The translations under genes were made by a program, and so were the position numbers. A stretch of DNA of 34,545 nt from Actinomycetota bacterium (lineage in GTDB: Bacteria > Actinomycetota > Thermoleophilia > Gaiellales > Gaiellaceae), in contig VAXG01000114.1 in NCBI GenBank assembly GCA_005883355.1, positions 1 to 34,545 of the forward strand, read 5' to 3'. The notes beneath the pieces are model-generated. The model was not told the DNA's origin, ran no database searches, and was given only the letters and a program-made list of their open reading frames with translations. Shown in pieces: positions 7,340-15,890 of the stretch. Each line of letters opens with the position of its first letter. Position 1 is the first letter of the stretch.

Positions 7340-7453
7340 ATGCGCTCAGCGTTCATGTCAATCGAAAAGGGCTTCACGACCTATTCGGAGGGTATGACGC
7401 GTGTCGCAGAAAACGCTGAACTTGGGAATCCTGGCGCATGTAGACGCCGGTAA
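7340..7453 (+). CDS. Possible leader peptide overlapping the ribosomal-protection gene
   Basis: 37 codons, ATG preceded by AAGGAG at a 5-nt spacing (7329-7334), a better ribosome binding site than most genes here. Its frame runs through the GTG start of the GTPase gene (7401) in another frame and stops at 7453. It starts MRSAFMSIEKGFTTYSEGM and matches no family. Tet(M)-type genes are known to be preceded by short leader peptides used for antibiotic-responsive attenuation. Here the overlap would make ribosome stalling or termination affect initiation at 7401. It may equally be chance. Confidence 0.35.
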   Translation: MRSAFMSIEKGFTTYSEGMTRVAENAELGNPGACRRR

Positions 7454-9413
7454 GACAACTCTCACCGAGCAGTTCCTTTACGCCGCCGGTGTCATCGACG
7501 AGGTCGGCAGCGTCGATCGTGGTACGACGCAAACCGACACCTTGGAGCTGGAGCGCCAACGCGGCATCACGATCAAGTCGGCCGTCGCGTCTTTCGGGCT
7601 CGAGGGCCTGCACGTCAATCTGATCGACACGCCAGGCCATCCCGACTTCATTGCGGAGGTCGAGCGTGTACTGAGCGTTCTCGACGGCGCAGTGCTCGTG
7701 ATCTCTGCCGTCGAGGGCGTGCAACCACAGACACGCATCTTGATGCGTGCGCTGCAGAGGCTGCGCATTCCGACCCTGGTGTTCGTGAACAAGATCGACC
7801 GGCCGGGGGCCGGCGCCGAGCATGTGGTGCAGGCTATCTCGGAGCGCCTGACGACGGCGGTCGTACCGATGGGAACCGCGCACGCGCTCGGCACGCGCGC
7901 CGCCTACTTCACTCTCTCGAGCACGGATGATCCCGTTTTCCGGGCCCGGCTGGCGGAGGTGCTCGCGGAACGCGACGAGGGAATCATGGCGGCCTACGTC
8001 GAGTACGACTCGGATGTGCCGTACCACCTCCTTCGCGAGGCGCTGGCGGCCGAGACGAAGCGGGCGCTCGTGCACCCTGTCTTCTTCGGTTCTGCGATCA
8101 CAGGTGCGGGCGTGGAGTCACTGATGAACGGAATCACTGAGCTGCTACCGCCGTCGACAGGCGATCCCGATGGGCCGCTATCGGGGACGGTCTTCAAGAT
8201 CGAACGCGGCACGAACGGCGAGAAGATCGCATACGTCCGGATGTTCTCGGGCACGATTCACATGCGCGAGCGACTGCGCTTCGGCCGCGGCCTCGAGGAC
8301 AAGGTCACCGCGATCACCGTCTTCGAGCGCGGGCCCGCCGCACAACGTTCATCCGTCTCTGCAGGCGCCGTCGCAAAGCTCTGGGGTCTCAGCGAGATCC
8401 AGGTCGGCGACCGCATCGGCGTGACGGGAACCGACGCATCAGACCATCAGTTCGCCCCGCCGACACTCGAGTCGGTCGTGGTCGCCGCCAAACCCGACGA
8501 CCGCGAGTGGCTCAGCGTCGCACTCGCGCAGCTCGCGGAGCAGGACCCGCTGATCAACGTGAGGCAGGACGACACCAGACAGGAGCTATCGGTCTCGCTC
8601 TACGGAGAGGTCCAGAAGGAAGTCATCCAGGCAACGCTCGCAAACGAGTTCGGGCTCGAAGTCACGTTCCGGGAGACGACGCCGATCTACATCGAGCGCC
8701 CCCTCGCCAGCGGCGAGGCGATCGAGATCCTCAACGCGGAATCGAATCCGTTTCTCGCGACGATCGGGCTGCGCGTCGATCCTGCCCCCGCCGGCTCCGG
8801 GATCGATTTTCGATTGCAGGTCGATCCGCGCACAGTTCCGCTGTACCTCTACAAGACGCTCGAAAGCTTCTCGGAGCACATGGACCAGTACGTCCGCCAA
8901 ACGCTGCGGGAGGGTGTCTTCGGCTGGCAGGTCACAGACTGCATCGTGACGATGACCAAGTGCACGTACAGCGTGCCTGACGGTCCTCCATCGAGACGGG
9001 GACCGCTCAGCACGGCCGCCGACTTTCGAAAACTCACGCCGCTTGTCCTCATGCAAGCACTCACGAGGGCAAGGGCGGCGGTCTGTGAGCCGATCGTTCG
9101 AGCCAGCGTCGAGATTCCGACGGGCACGATCGGGGCAGTCATGGCCGCGATGGCGCGGCTCGGTGCTGCCGTCGAGACGCCGTCGCCACGAGGAAAGCTC
9201 TCCATCATCGAGGCGGTCTTGCCTGCGGCACGGGCGCAAGACCTACGACGGCAATTGCCGGGCCTGACGGGCGGCGAGGGCGTGCTGGACTCCAGCTTCA
9301 CCGGTTACCAGCCGGTGAGCGGCGACCAGCCGGTCCGTCGCCGGACGACGGCGAATCCGCTCAACCTCGACGAGTACATGATGCATCTTGCGCGACGGAG
9401 CGTAGGGCACTGA
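7401..9413 (+). CDS. Tet(M)/Otr(A)-family ribosomal-protection GTPase
   Basis: 670 aa, GTG start with GGAGGG eight bases upstream. An EF-G paralogue: G1 AHVDAGKT (12-19), G2 RGITIKS (54-60), G3 DTPGHPDF (76-83), G4 NKID (130-133), then EF-G domains II-V. It belongs with ribosomal-protection proteins rather than EF-G because domain IV carries PLSTAADFRKLTPLVL (~533-548), like the Tet(M) loop STPADFRMLAPIVL, and the tail GYQPVSGDQPVRRRT matches the Tet(M) C-terminus. Such proteins use GTP to displace tetracycline from the 30S A site. In soil actinobacteria many are chromosomal and of untested substrate. The gene stands alone, without mobile elements, and has a possible leader peptide. Resistance is inferred. 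Confidence 0.88.
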   Translation: MSQKTLNLGILAHVDAGKTTLTEQFLYAAGVIDEVGSVDRGTTQTDTLELERQRGITIKSAVASFGLEGLHVNLIDTPGHPDFIAEVERVLSVLDGAVLVISAVEGVQPQTRILMRALQRLRIPTLVFVNKIDRPGAGAEHVVQAISERLTTAVVPMGTAHALGTRAAYFTLSSTDDPVFRARLAEVLAERDEGIMAAYVEYDSDVPYHLLREALAAETKRALVHPVFFGSAITGAGVESLMNGITELLPPSTGDPDGPLSGTVFKIERGTNGEKIAYVRMFSGTIHMRERLRFGRGLEDKVTAITVFERGPAAQRSSVSAGAVAKLWGLSEIQVGDRIGVTGTDASDHQFAPPTLESVVVAAKPDDREWLSVALAQLAEQDPLINVRQDDTRQELSVSLYGEVQKEVIQATLANEFGLEVTFRETTPIYIERPLASGEAIEILNAESNPFLATIGLRVDPAPAGSGIDFRLQVDPRTVPLYLYKTLESFSEHMDQYVRQTLREGVFGWQVTDCIVTMTKCTYSVPDGPPSRRGPLSTAADFRKLTPLVLMQALTRARAAVCEPIVRASVEIPTGTIGAVMAAMARLGAAVETPSPRGKLSIIEAVLPAARAQDLRRQLPGLTGGEGVLDSSFTGYQPVSGDQPVRRRTTANPLNLDEYMMHLARRSVGH

Positions 9414-9431
9414 ATGCCGCAGTTGGCCGTG

Positions 9432-10394
9432 CTAACCCGGAGCGAGCACCGCGTCCATCGTCTGCATGATCGAGATGGTTTCGTCCAGTGGCATCAACGG
9501 GCTCTCGAGCAGCCCTTCGCGCAGGCAGCCGGCAACCGCCTCAGCCTCATACCAGAGACCACGACCCACGCCCTCCGCGTCGAAGTACGTCTGCTCTCCC
9601 GTCCGCGAGATGAGCGTGAACGACGTCGGCGCGTAGAACTCGCCGTCGATCTCGATGCAGGCGTCGGTGCCGACGATCGCTCCGCGCGTGGGGCTCTTGG
9701 CCGACGACGTGCACGTCAAGACGGCCTGCGCGCCACTTGCATATCCGAACAACATCGAGGTTTGCCCGTCGACGCCGGTGAACGCCGGGTCGATCAAGGT
9801 CACGATCCGGTCTGGCTTGCCCAGCACCATCGACGCGAACGAGACCGGATAGACGCCAAGGTCCAAGAGCGCGCCGCCTCCGAGCTCCGGGGCGAACAGC
9901 CGAAAGTCGGGGTCTTTCGCGAACCACTGGCCATGATCGGCAGTGACCGTCACGATGTCGCCAAGCGCTCCCTCGGCGAGCAGGCGGCGGATCTCTGCGA
10001 TGTGGGGAAGAAAGCGCGTCCACATCCCCTCCATTAGGAAGAGTCCCTCTGCGCGGGCGGTGGCGACGAGATCTTCGGCCTCGGCGGCGTTCATCGTGAA
10101 CGCCTTCTCCACGAGCACCGGCTTACCGGCGCGCAGCGCGAGTAGTGCGTTGGCGTGGTGCATCGGGTGCGGAGTCGCCACGTACACGACATCGACGTCG
10201 GGGTCTGCCACCAACGCCTCGTAGCTCGCGTGCCGATTGGGGATGTCGAACTGATCGGCGAACCGGTCGGCTGAATTCATGTGCCGAGACCCGACCGCCA
10301 CGGGGCGACCCGAGTCGGTGAACATCAGGTCGGCGGCGAAGGTCTCCGCGATTCCGCCCGTTCCGATCAGTCCCCAGCCCAATGGTTCGGTCAT
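9432..10394 (-). CDS. Gfo/Idh/MocA-family NAD(P)-dependent oxidoreductase
   Basis: 320 aa, ATG start with GAGGGCGG upstream. The N-terminal Rossmann domain has GLIGTGGIAETF (8-19). The family EKP-type motif is VEKAFTMN with the likely catalytic K97, and the C-terminal half is the alpha/beta substrate domain (GGALLDLGVYPVSFA around 174-188). Members oxidise or reduce sugars, inositols or trans-dihydrodiols using NAD(P). GGALLDLGVYPV is typical of the dihydrodiol dehydrogenase/glucose-fructose-oxidoreductase-like branch. It converges on the GTPase gene and lies 50 nt downstream of the MFS-cNMP gene on the same strand, so it may be co-transcribed with it. Substrate unknown. Confidence 0.88.
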   Translation of the reverse strand: MTEPLGWGLIGTGGIAETFAADLMFTDSGRPVAVGSRHMNSADRFADQFDIPNRHASYEALVADPDVDVVYVATPHPMHHANALLALRAGKPVLVEKAFTMNAAEAEDLVATARAEGLFLMEGMWTRFLPHIAEIRRLLAEGALGDIVTVTADHGQWFAKDPDFRLFAPELGGGALLDLGVYPVSFASMVLGKPDRIVTLIDPAFTGVDGQTSMLFGYASGAQAVLTCTSSAKSPTRGAIVGTDACIEIDGEFYAPTSFTLISRTGEQTYFDAEGVGRGLWYEAEAVAGCLREGLLESPLMPLDETISIMQTMDAVLAPG

Positions 10395-10444
10395 CGGTCC
10401 GCCCTCTCGACGATGGCGCCGGTCCTACGCAACGTACAGGGTCG

Positions 10445-12130
10445 TCACGCCGGCAAATCAGCCTCTTGCGATCCTTGGCCGGCCAGTCGTGCGTCCGCCA
10501 CCGCCTCGCCGGCGGCCCGAGCGGCGGAGTGTCCCGTAACCGCGACAAGAAAGTCGTCACGTTGCAGCGCGTACAGCTGGGAGTCGACGGCTGCTTTCAC
10601 GGTCGCGGTTCGCGGAACGTCACGCAGCAGCGCGATCTCTCCGAAGTAGTCTGCTGAGCGCGCGGTCGAATGACGGCCGTCCGCGTCGATGTCGAGCTCG
10701 CCTGCGCCCACCAGATAGAAGCGGTCGCCGCGATCGCCTGACTGGATGACGACCTCGCCTGCACGGACTGGCACAGAGATGAGATTCGAGGCTATGCGTT
10801 CCTTCGTTGCGATCGAAAGCGGTGCGAACATCGGCACACGATCGATGAGCTCGAGCGCGGCGGGTGGTGGGACCGCTCTGTCTATCTCGACGAGCCGACG
10901 GTAGACGATAAGCGTCAGCAGAGGCAGAATCGACCCGACGAGAACGAAAGCCGGACGAGGTCCGATCGCGTTGACAACGGCCGGCGCCACGATCGAGCCG
11001 ATCGCAACGCCACCCATGGCGAGGCCCCAGACCAGGCCGAGTATGCGAGTCAGCATCTCGTCAGGGATGATTCGTTGCAGGAGAGTGAAGACCGCGACAT
11101 CCTCGACGCTGTTGGCCGCGCCGACGATCGCGAGCAAGAGAATCGCCGCCGCGAAGTAGGGACGAGGTGCAATGAGCACGATCGGAACTCCCCAGAACAC
11201 GAGTGACAGCCCAAAGGGAGCGGCCAGCCGCCTCCCGCCGAGGGTCATCGCCCCCATGGCTCCGATGAGCCCGCCGACGCCGATCGCCGCAGTCAGGTAA
11301 CCGACAGCCGCTGCGCCGCCGTGGAGGATGCGAAACGCGGCCACCACGATGAGAACGTTGAGGCAGCCTCGAACGAAGGTCTGGGCAAAAGTCAGACCGA
11401 TCACCAGTCGAGTCCTGGGCGTACGCACCACCGTCCGAAGGCCGATCGCGATCATTCGGCTCACGCTCTCCCGCGTCCCCGCTGAAAGGTCGATACGAGT
11501 GTTGACTCGGACTCGCGCAAAGAGGGCGGCACCGCCCAGAAGCGTCACCGCGCCGACGGCGAACACGAGCCACACATTTCCAAGGGAGACGAGCACGCCT
11601 GCGAGCAACGGCCCAACGAGAGTCCCGAGACTTTCGATGGTGGATGTGGCCCCATTCGATGCGATCAATTCCTCCGGCGTGCGTGCAAGAGAGGGCAGCA
11701 GCGCTTGCAGCGCAGGCCTCGTGAGTGTGGAGGAAAGCCCGACCACTCCTGCAAGGACAAAGACGAGTGCTCGCTGGTCGGCTAGAGCGGCAACAGCCGA
11801 TCCTGCGAGCGCGGCTGCCCCGATGAGCGTCATCGTTAGGAGGAAGCGCTCGCGTCTGAAGCGGTCGCCGAGTGGAGCTGCGAGCGGGGCGACGATCCCG
11901 GCGGGCAGCAAGCGAACCAGCCCGGCAACTCCGACCGCGGCGGTGCCCCCCTGCTGGTAGGCAAAAACGCCGAGGGCGACGAAGTGCGCCCATTCAGCCG
12001 CGATCGAAGCGCCCCACGCGAATTCGACTCGCCGAACGTTCTCGTTACGAACCGCGGCGGCGAGAGCGGAGACCACTTGGCGTGGCCTGACCACAGGACG
12101 AATTGAATCCCTTCTCCCCGATTCGGACAA
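10445..12130 (-). CDS. MFS transporter fused to a C-terminal cyclic-nucleotide-binding domain
   Basis: 561 aa from TTG 12130; a GTG 12 codons later is an alternative, and no clear ribosome binding site decides. Residues ~35-415 form a 12-helix MFS carrier with the loop 2-3 motif GDRFRRERFL (~88-97), as in MFS_3/enterobactin-exporter-like permeases. Residues ~430-540 form a CAP_ED domain: VRAGEVVIQSGDRGDRFYLVGAGELDI followed by a phosphate-binding cassette FGEIALLRDVPRTATV that keeps the Glu and Arg needed for cyclic nucleotide contact. The cargo is unknown. The fusion implies export or import gated by cAMP/cGMP, or a purely structural domain. A class III cyclase is encoded at 30483-33695, but a functional link is only inferred. 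Confidence 0.88.
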   Translation of the reverse strand: MSESGRRDSIRPVVRPRQVVSALAAAVRNENVRRVEFAWGASIAAEWAHFVALGVFAYQQGGTAAVGVAGLVRLLPAGIVAPLAAPLGDRFRRERFLLTMTLIGAAALAGSAVAALADQRALVFVLAGVVGLSSTLTRPALQALLPSLARTPEELIASNGATSTIESLGTLVGPLLAGVLVSLGNVWLVFAVGAVTLLGGAALFARVRVNTRIDLSAGTRESVSRMIAIGLRTVVRTPRTRLVIGLTFAQTFVRGCLNVLIVVAAFRILHGGAAAVGYLTAAIGVGGLIGAMGAMTLGGRRLAAPFGLSLVFWGVPIVLIAPRPYFAAAILLLAIVGAANSVEDVAVFTLLQRIIPDEMLTRILGLVWGLAMGGVAIGSIVAPAVVNAIGPRPAFVLVGSILPLLTLIVYRRLVEIDRAVPPPAALELIDRVPMFAPLSIATKERIASNLISVPVRAGEVVIQSGDRGDRFYLVGAGELDIDADGRHSTARSADYFGEIALLRDVPRTATVKAAVDSQLYALQRDDFLVAVTGHSAARAAGEAVADARLAGQGSQEADLPA

Positions 12131-12204
12131 GTCGTTTGACTCAATCGCCGTCCGGAGGCTTGTTCAGGCTATTCTGCACCGAATCGACTGAGAGGAAGGT
12201 CGCA

Positions 12205-12435
12205 TTGGGCTCTAAAAGACAGACGACGATGGCGAAGCTGACACGCGAGCGCAAGGTGAAGGAAAAGCGCGAGCTGAAGGAAGAGAAGAAGGCAGCGGCG
12301 GCCGCGGCGAAGGCCGCAGGCACCTATTCGTACGACGGCGAGCCGGTCGAGGCTCCCGCGCCGAATACGATCGACTCGACTGACGAAGCGGTCGGAGACG
12401 ACTCCGCAGTCGCCATTCCCGGCGACGATCGCTAA
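12205..12435 (+). CDS. Small Lys/Ala/Glu-rich protein
   Basis: 76 aa from TTG 12205, which has a strong GAGAGGAAGG Shine-Dalgarno five bases upstream; an ATG at 12229 is the alternative. The N-terminal half is a charged helix (KLTRERKVKEKRELKEEKK followed by an alanine-rich run), and the C-terminal half is acidic and ends VAIPGDDR. No enzymatic domain is visible. The very basic first half and acidic tail suggest RNA- or ribosome-associated or coiled-coil behaviour. I recall similar small proteins in Thermoleophilia, but this is not verified. Its stop codon overlaps that of the convergent histidine kinase by 4 nt. It diverges from the MFS gene. Confidence 0.65.
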   Translation: MGSKRQTTMAKLTRERKVKEKRELKEEKKAAAAAAKAAGTYSYDGEPVEAPAPNTIDSTDEAVGDDSAVAIPGDDR

Positions 12436-13796
12436 CGCTCGACGGTCAGAGCGAGCCAGACGTCGGTCCCACCGCCGGGCGCGTTCGCAGCGCCTGCTCG
12501 TCCATCGTGGGCCTCGGCGATAGTCTCGACGATTGCCAGTCCGAGGCCGCTACCCTCCGCCGTCGTCTTCTGCGCGCGGCTGAAGCGCTCGAACGCGTGA
12601 GCGAGAAAGTCGGCCGGGAAACCTACGCCCTCGTCGAGTACGTGCAGCTCCGCAGAGCCGTTGCGCTGTTCTGCGGTCAGGGTCACGCGTCCCGCGCCAT
12701 GAGTGAAGGCGTTGTCGACCATGTTCGCGAGTGCCTGCTCGAGGAGGGGGCGGTCGGCCGACACCACGAGCGGATCGTCATCCGTCGTCACCGACAGGTC
12801 GCGTCGCTCTGACACGGCGCGGGACTGAAAGCGACCTGCAACCGTCTCGAGGACGTCGGCGACATCGACGGGCTCGCGACGGAGCGGCACCCGTCCCTGC
12901 TCCGCCCTGGCGAGCAACAGGAGATCGTCCGCGAGGCGGGAGAGCCGCTCCGTATCCTCGGCGGCGCCGCGAATCGCCGCCTCGAGCTCCTCGGTCGAAC
13001 GTGAATGCCTGAGAGCCAGCTCGAGCTGCGTCTTCAGCAACGCGAGAGGCGTCCTCAGCTCGTGGCTCGCATCCGCGACGAAACGCCGCTCACGGGCGAG
13101 TCCGTCGCCGATCCGCGTCAGCATCTCGTTCAGCGTCTCTCCCAGCCGCGACACCTCGTCGCCGCCCGGCGGGACGGGCAGCCGGTCGTCGAGCGACGAC
13201 GCCGAGATGTCGGCGGCTCTCCGCCGCATCGCCTCGATCGGGCGTAAGGCTGCACCGGCGATCCCGTAAACCGCGAGCGAGGCGAGGATGAGCGCGAGCG
13301 GGCCGCCGATCAAGAATGCATTGCGCAAGCTGAGAAGCGTCTCCGTTCTGTTCGCGCGCGTCGCCCCGACCACCAGCACGAGCCGGCTCTGCCCGCGTTG
13401 GACGGGCAGTGCGAGCATGCGCGCAGGCTCGTCGAGGCCGGGAACGGAGCTCCGGTTTATGAAGACAGGGCCGCGGAGTGTCCGCGCGAGCTCGGGAGGA
13501 AGAAGCGGCTTGCGTCCAACGAGGCTCGTCGCGTCGATCACCGAGCCGTTCATGTTCAGCAGCTCGGCAAACGTCTCGCCGCGCTCGATGAGCGTCCCGT
13601 GGGTGGACTTGAGCGAGCCCTCACGACGCACGAGCGCCGAAACGTCCTGTGCGCGCGAACGCAGCTGTTCGTCCAGGGCGTTGTCGAGATTGGTCGAGAC
13701 GCGCGCGTAGACGAGCCAACCGGCAAGCAGGAGGACGACGGCCATGATCACCGCGAAGACGAGTGTCAGCCGGAGCCTGATCGGGAGCCTGCTCAC
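12432..13796 (-). CDS. Sensor histidine kinase (HAMP, HisKA, HATPase)
   Basis: 454 aa, GTG start that overlaps the regulator stop by 4 nt (GTGA). Membrane helix ~9-31, extracytoplasmic sensor region ~32-155, second helix ~158-180, HAMP ~183-235, then HisKA with phospho-accepting H245 (ADASHELRTP). The ATPase domain shows N358/N362 (ANMVDNAF), DEGVGF (388-393) and GSGLGLAI (415-422). This is a complete orthodox kinase of the OmpR-partner class. It senses an unknown envelope signal and phosphorylates the regulator encoded just upstream. The divergent ABC operon next to the regulator is the obvious target, as in many antibiotic- or envelope-stress modules, but binding sites were not identified. 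Confidence 0.93.
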   Translation of the reverse strand: MSRLPIRLRLTLVFAVIMAVVLLLAGWLVYARVSTNLDNALDEQLRSRAQDVSALVRREGSLKSTHGTLIERGETFAELLNMNGSVIDATSLVGRKPLLPPELARTLRGPVFINRSSVPGLDEPARMLALPVQRGQSRLVLVVGATRANRTETLLSLRNAFLIGGPLALILASLAVYGIAGAALRPIEAMRRRAADISASSLDDRLPVPPGGDEVSRLGETLNEMLTRIGDGLARERRFVADASHELRTPLALLKTQLELALRHSRSTEELEAAIRGAAEDTERLSRLADDLLLLARAEQGRVPLRREPVDVADVLETVAGRFQSRAVSERRDLSVTTDDDPLVVSADRPLLEQALANMVDNAFTHGAGRVTLTAEQRNGSAELHVLDEGVGFPADFLAHAFERFSRAQKTTAEGSGLGLAIVETIAEAHDGRAGAANAPGGGTDVWLALTVER

Positions 13797-14473
13797 TCCT
13801 CGTCATCCCCGCGGAGCCGGTAGCCGACTCCGCGCACGGTCTCGATCGACTCGGTCCCGAAGGGCCGGTCCACCTTCTCGCGGATGTACCGCACATAGAC
13901 GTCGATGACGTTCGAACGGTTCTCGTACGCGAAATCCCAGGCATGCTCGAGGAGCTGCAAGCGGGTGAGGACCTGTCCAGGGCGGCGCATGAACGCCTCC
14001 AGCAGGGCGAATTCCTTGGGGGAGAGGCTGATCTCGGTTCCGTCACGCCAGGCTCGTCGCGCGGCCGGATCGAGGCGGAGCGTCCCGACGACCAGCTCCG
14101 TCGGCCGCTCTCCGCCGCCGCGCCGGACGAGGGCGCGGAGCCGTGCCAGGAGCTCGGCGAACGAGAACGGCTTCGTCAGATAGTCGTCCGCGCCGGCGTC
14201 GAGGCCGGCGACGCGGTCTTCCACCCCATCGCGAGCAGTCAGCATGAGGACCGGCGCCCACACACCGGCATTCCGAAGCTGGCGGCACGTCTCGAAACCG
14301 CTGACCCCCGGGAGCATGACGTCGAGCACGATCGCCTCGTAGGGGTGCGATTGCGCCATCCAGACGGCGTCCTCGCCGGTCGGGGCGACGTCCGCCGCGT
14401 GGCCCTCCTCGACCAGGCCTCGGTGGAGGAGGCTGGCCATCTTCAGTTCGTCCTCGACGATCAACACGCGCAT
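13793..14473 (-). CDS. OmpR/PhoB-type response regulator
   Basis: 226 aa from ATG 14473 (MRVLIVEDE); an upstream ATG at 14497 would add 8 residues not seen in the family. The receiver domain has acidic E7-D8, phosphorylation site D51, T79 and K101 (TARDG, LTKPFS). The C-terminal winged-helix domain (~125-222) includes LSPKEFALLEAFMRRPGQVLTR and RSNVIDVYVRYIREKVD, the classic OmpR/PhoB recognition region. It pairs with the kinase through a GTGA overlap. Only about 90 nt separate it from the start of the divergent lipoprotein-ABC operon, so it probably controls both directions. Confidence 0.94.
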   Translation of the reverse strand: MRVLIVEDELKMASLLHRGLVEEGHAADVAPTGEDAVWMAQSHPYEAIVLDVMLPGVSGFETCRQLRNAGVWAPVLMLTARDGVEDRVAGLDAGADDYLTKPFSFAELLARLRALVRRGGGERPTELVVGTLRLDPAARRAWRDGTEISLSPKEFALLEAFMRRPGQVLTRLQLLEHAWDFAYENRSNVIDVYVRYIREKVDRPFGTESIETVRGVGYRLRGDDEE

Positions 14474-14553
14474 GGTTGAAGTCTGCCCACCGTCCATGAG
14501 AGTCGGATGAGAGACCGCGCAGAGGCTCTCATCTTCCGCTCAGATACCAGGGC

Positions 14554-14559
14554 TACCTT
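14554..14559 (+). promoter_or_regulatory. -10 box of a leaderless promoter
   Basis: TACCTT ends exactly 6 nt before GTG 14566 and there is no Shine-Dalgarno sequence, so the operon message probably begins at the start codon. No clear -35 is visible, which fits a promoter needing an activator such as the adjacent response regulator. Confidence 0.5.
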
Positions 14560-14565
14560 GAGATC

Positions 14566-15186
14566 GTGAAGCCCCTCCTGATGCTTCCCGCGCTCTGCCT
14601 CCTCCTCGCTGCGTGTGGCAGCGCGAAGACTGCTGCACCAACCACTCCGGCGACGTCACAGACAACGCCTGCGGCCACGACGAACGCACAGTCTCCGAAC
14701 GCATTGCAGGGGGAGGCGAAGGCCGCGGCGACCGGAGACATCCCCGACAACCAGGTCTATGTCGTCTTCAACGATCCCCGAGCCGGCTACTCGATCAAGT
14801 ATCCCGAAGGTTGGGCGCAGAGCGGGTCCGGCAACCGCGTCACGTTCTACGACAAGAACAATCTGGTGCGCACCGTCGTTCAGCCGGGCACCGCGCCGAC
14901 CCTCGCCCAGGTGTCGGCGGAGTTGAAAGGCTTGAAGGCGTCGACCTCGTCGCTCCGCTTCCAGCCGCCCAAGCGCGTTCAGATCAGCGGCCGGCCTGCG
15001 ATCAAGGTCGTGTACACGACCGAGAGCGCTCCCAATCCCGTGACGAACAAGCAGGTACAGCTCACGGTCGATCGCTACTACCTCGCGCAAGGACGCAAAC
15101 GCGCGATCGTCGATCTCGGGTCACCGGTAGGTGTCGACAACGTCGACGGCTATCGCCTCATGGTGCAGAGCTTCCGATGGAAGTGA
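14566..15186 (+). CDS. PsbP-like-domain lipoprotein, first gene of ABC operon
   Basis: 206 aa, GTG start. A lipoprotein signal peptide ends in LLLAACGS with lipidated C17, followed by a Thr/Ala-rich linker (~18-50). Residues ~60-206 resemble PsbP/DUF1795-type folds: YSIKYPEGWAQ, RVTFYDKN, GRPAIKVVYTTES and a final strand LMVQSFRW. It would be anchored outside the cell membrane. It overlaps the first ABC ATPase gene by 10 nt, so it belongs to the transporter unit and may be its substrate-capturing or sensing component. Substrate unknown. Confidence 0.82.
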   Translation: MKPLLMLPALCLLLAACGSAKTAAPTTPATSQTTPAATTNAQSPNALQGEAKAAATGDIPDNQVYVVFNDPRAGYSIKYPEGWAQSGSGNRVTFYDKNNLVRTVVQPGTAPTLAQVSAELKGLKASTSSLRFQPPKRVQISGRPAIKVVYTTESAPNPVTNKQVQLTVDRYYLAQGRKRAIVDLGSPVGVDNVDGYRLMVQSFRWK

Positions 15187-15890
15187 CGAGCCTCTATCGC
15201 GAACCGCCGCGCGAACAGGAGCGGGCGACGGCAGCGGTCGAGTTTCTCGATGTCTTTAGGATCTATCGCTCGGGCCCAGCCGAGACGGTTGCTCTGCGCG
15301 GTTTGGATCTCCGGATCGAGGCCGGCGAATTCGTCGCCGTCCTGGGTCCGTCGGGCTCGGGAAAGAGCACGTTTCTGTCGCTCGCGGCAGGGCTCGAGCA
15401 GCCTTCGGCCGGCGAAGTGCGCGTCTTCGGACAGCCGCTCGACCGGCTCGACGAAGCAGGTCTCGCGGCCTTCAGGGCGCGCCGGATCGCAATCATCTTC
15501 CAGAGCGAGAACCTGCTGCCACTGCTGACGGCGCGAGAGAACGTCGCGACGGCCGTGCGGCTGGGCCACAGACCGAACGCGCGGTCGCTCGCCACGACAG
15601 CACTCGGGACCGTCGACCTTGCGCCGAGGGTGACCCACCGTCCCGCGCAGCTGTCGGGTGGCGAGCAACAGCGCGTCGCGGTCGCCGCGGCCCTGGCCCG
15701 TGACGCTTCGCTCGTGCTGGCGGACGAGCCGACCGGCGAGCTCGACCTGCAGAACGAACGGCGCATCCTCGACGAGCTGCGCCGCCTGCGCGACGAGCTC
15801 GGTAGCACCGTCGTCACCGTCACACATTCGCCGAGGCTCGCTTCGACGGCCGACCGCGTGATCGAGATACGCGACGGCAGAGCGGCTTGA
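15177..15890 (+). CDS. ABC transporter ATP-binding protein (MacB/LolD type), first of two
   Basis: 237 aa from ATG 15177, overlapping the lipoprotein end; the same frame is open far upstream, but earlier codons are a shadow of the lipoprotein. Walker A GPSGSGKST (57-65), Q-loop IIFQSENLLPLL, signature LSGGEQQRVAVA, Walker B LVLADEPTGELD and H-loop TVTHSPRLA are all intact. The sequence is of the LolD/MacB/FtsE class that drives FtsX-type permeases by mechanotransmission rather than transport through a pore. Its stop overlaps the start of a second ATPase gene (TTGA). Confidence 0.93.
   Translation: MEVTSLYREPPREQERATAAVEFLDVFRIYRSGPAETVALRGLDLRIEAGEFVAVLGPSGSGKSTFLSLAAGLEQPSAGEVRVFGQPLDRLDEAGLAAFRARRIAIIFQSENLLPLLTARENVATAVRLGHRPNARSLATTALGTVDLAPRVTHRPAQLSGGEQQRVAVAAALARDASLVLADEPTGELDLQNERRILDELRRLRDELGSTVVTVTHSPRLASTADRVIEIRDGRAA

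Noticed and set aside
14613-15176. Long upstream extension of the first ABC ATPase frame
   Set aside because: It overlaps the lipoprotein in another frame and is arginine-rich shadow sequence; conserved ATPase sequence begins after 15177.
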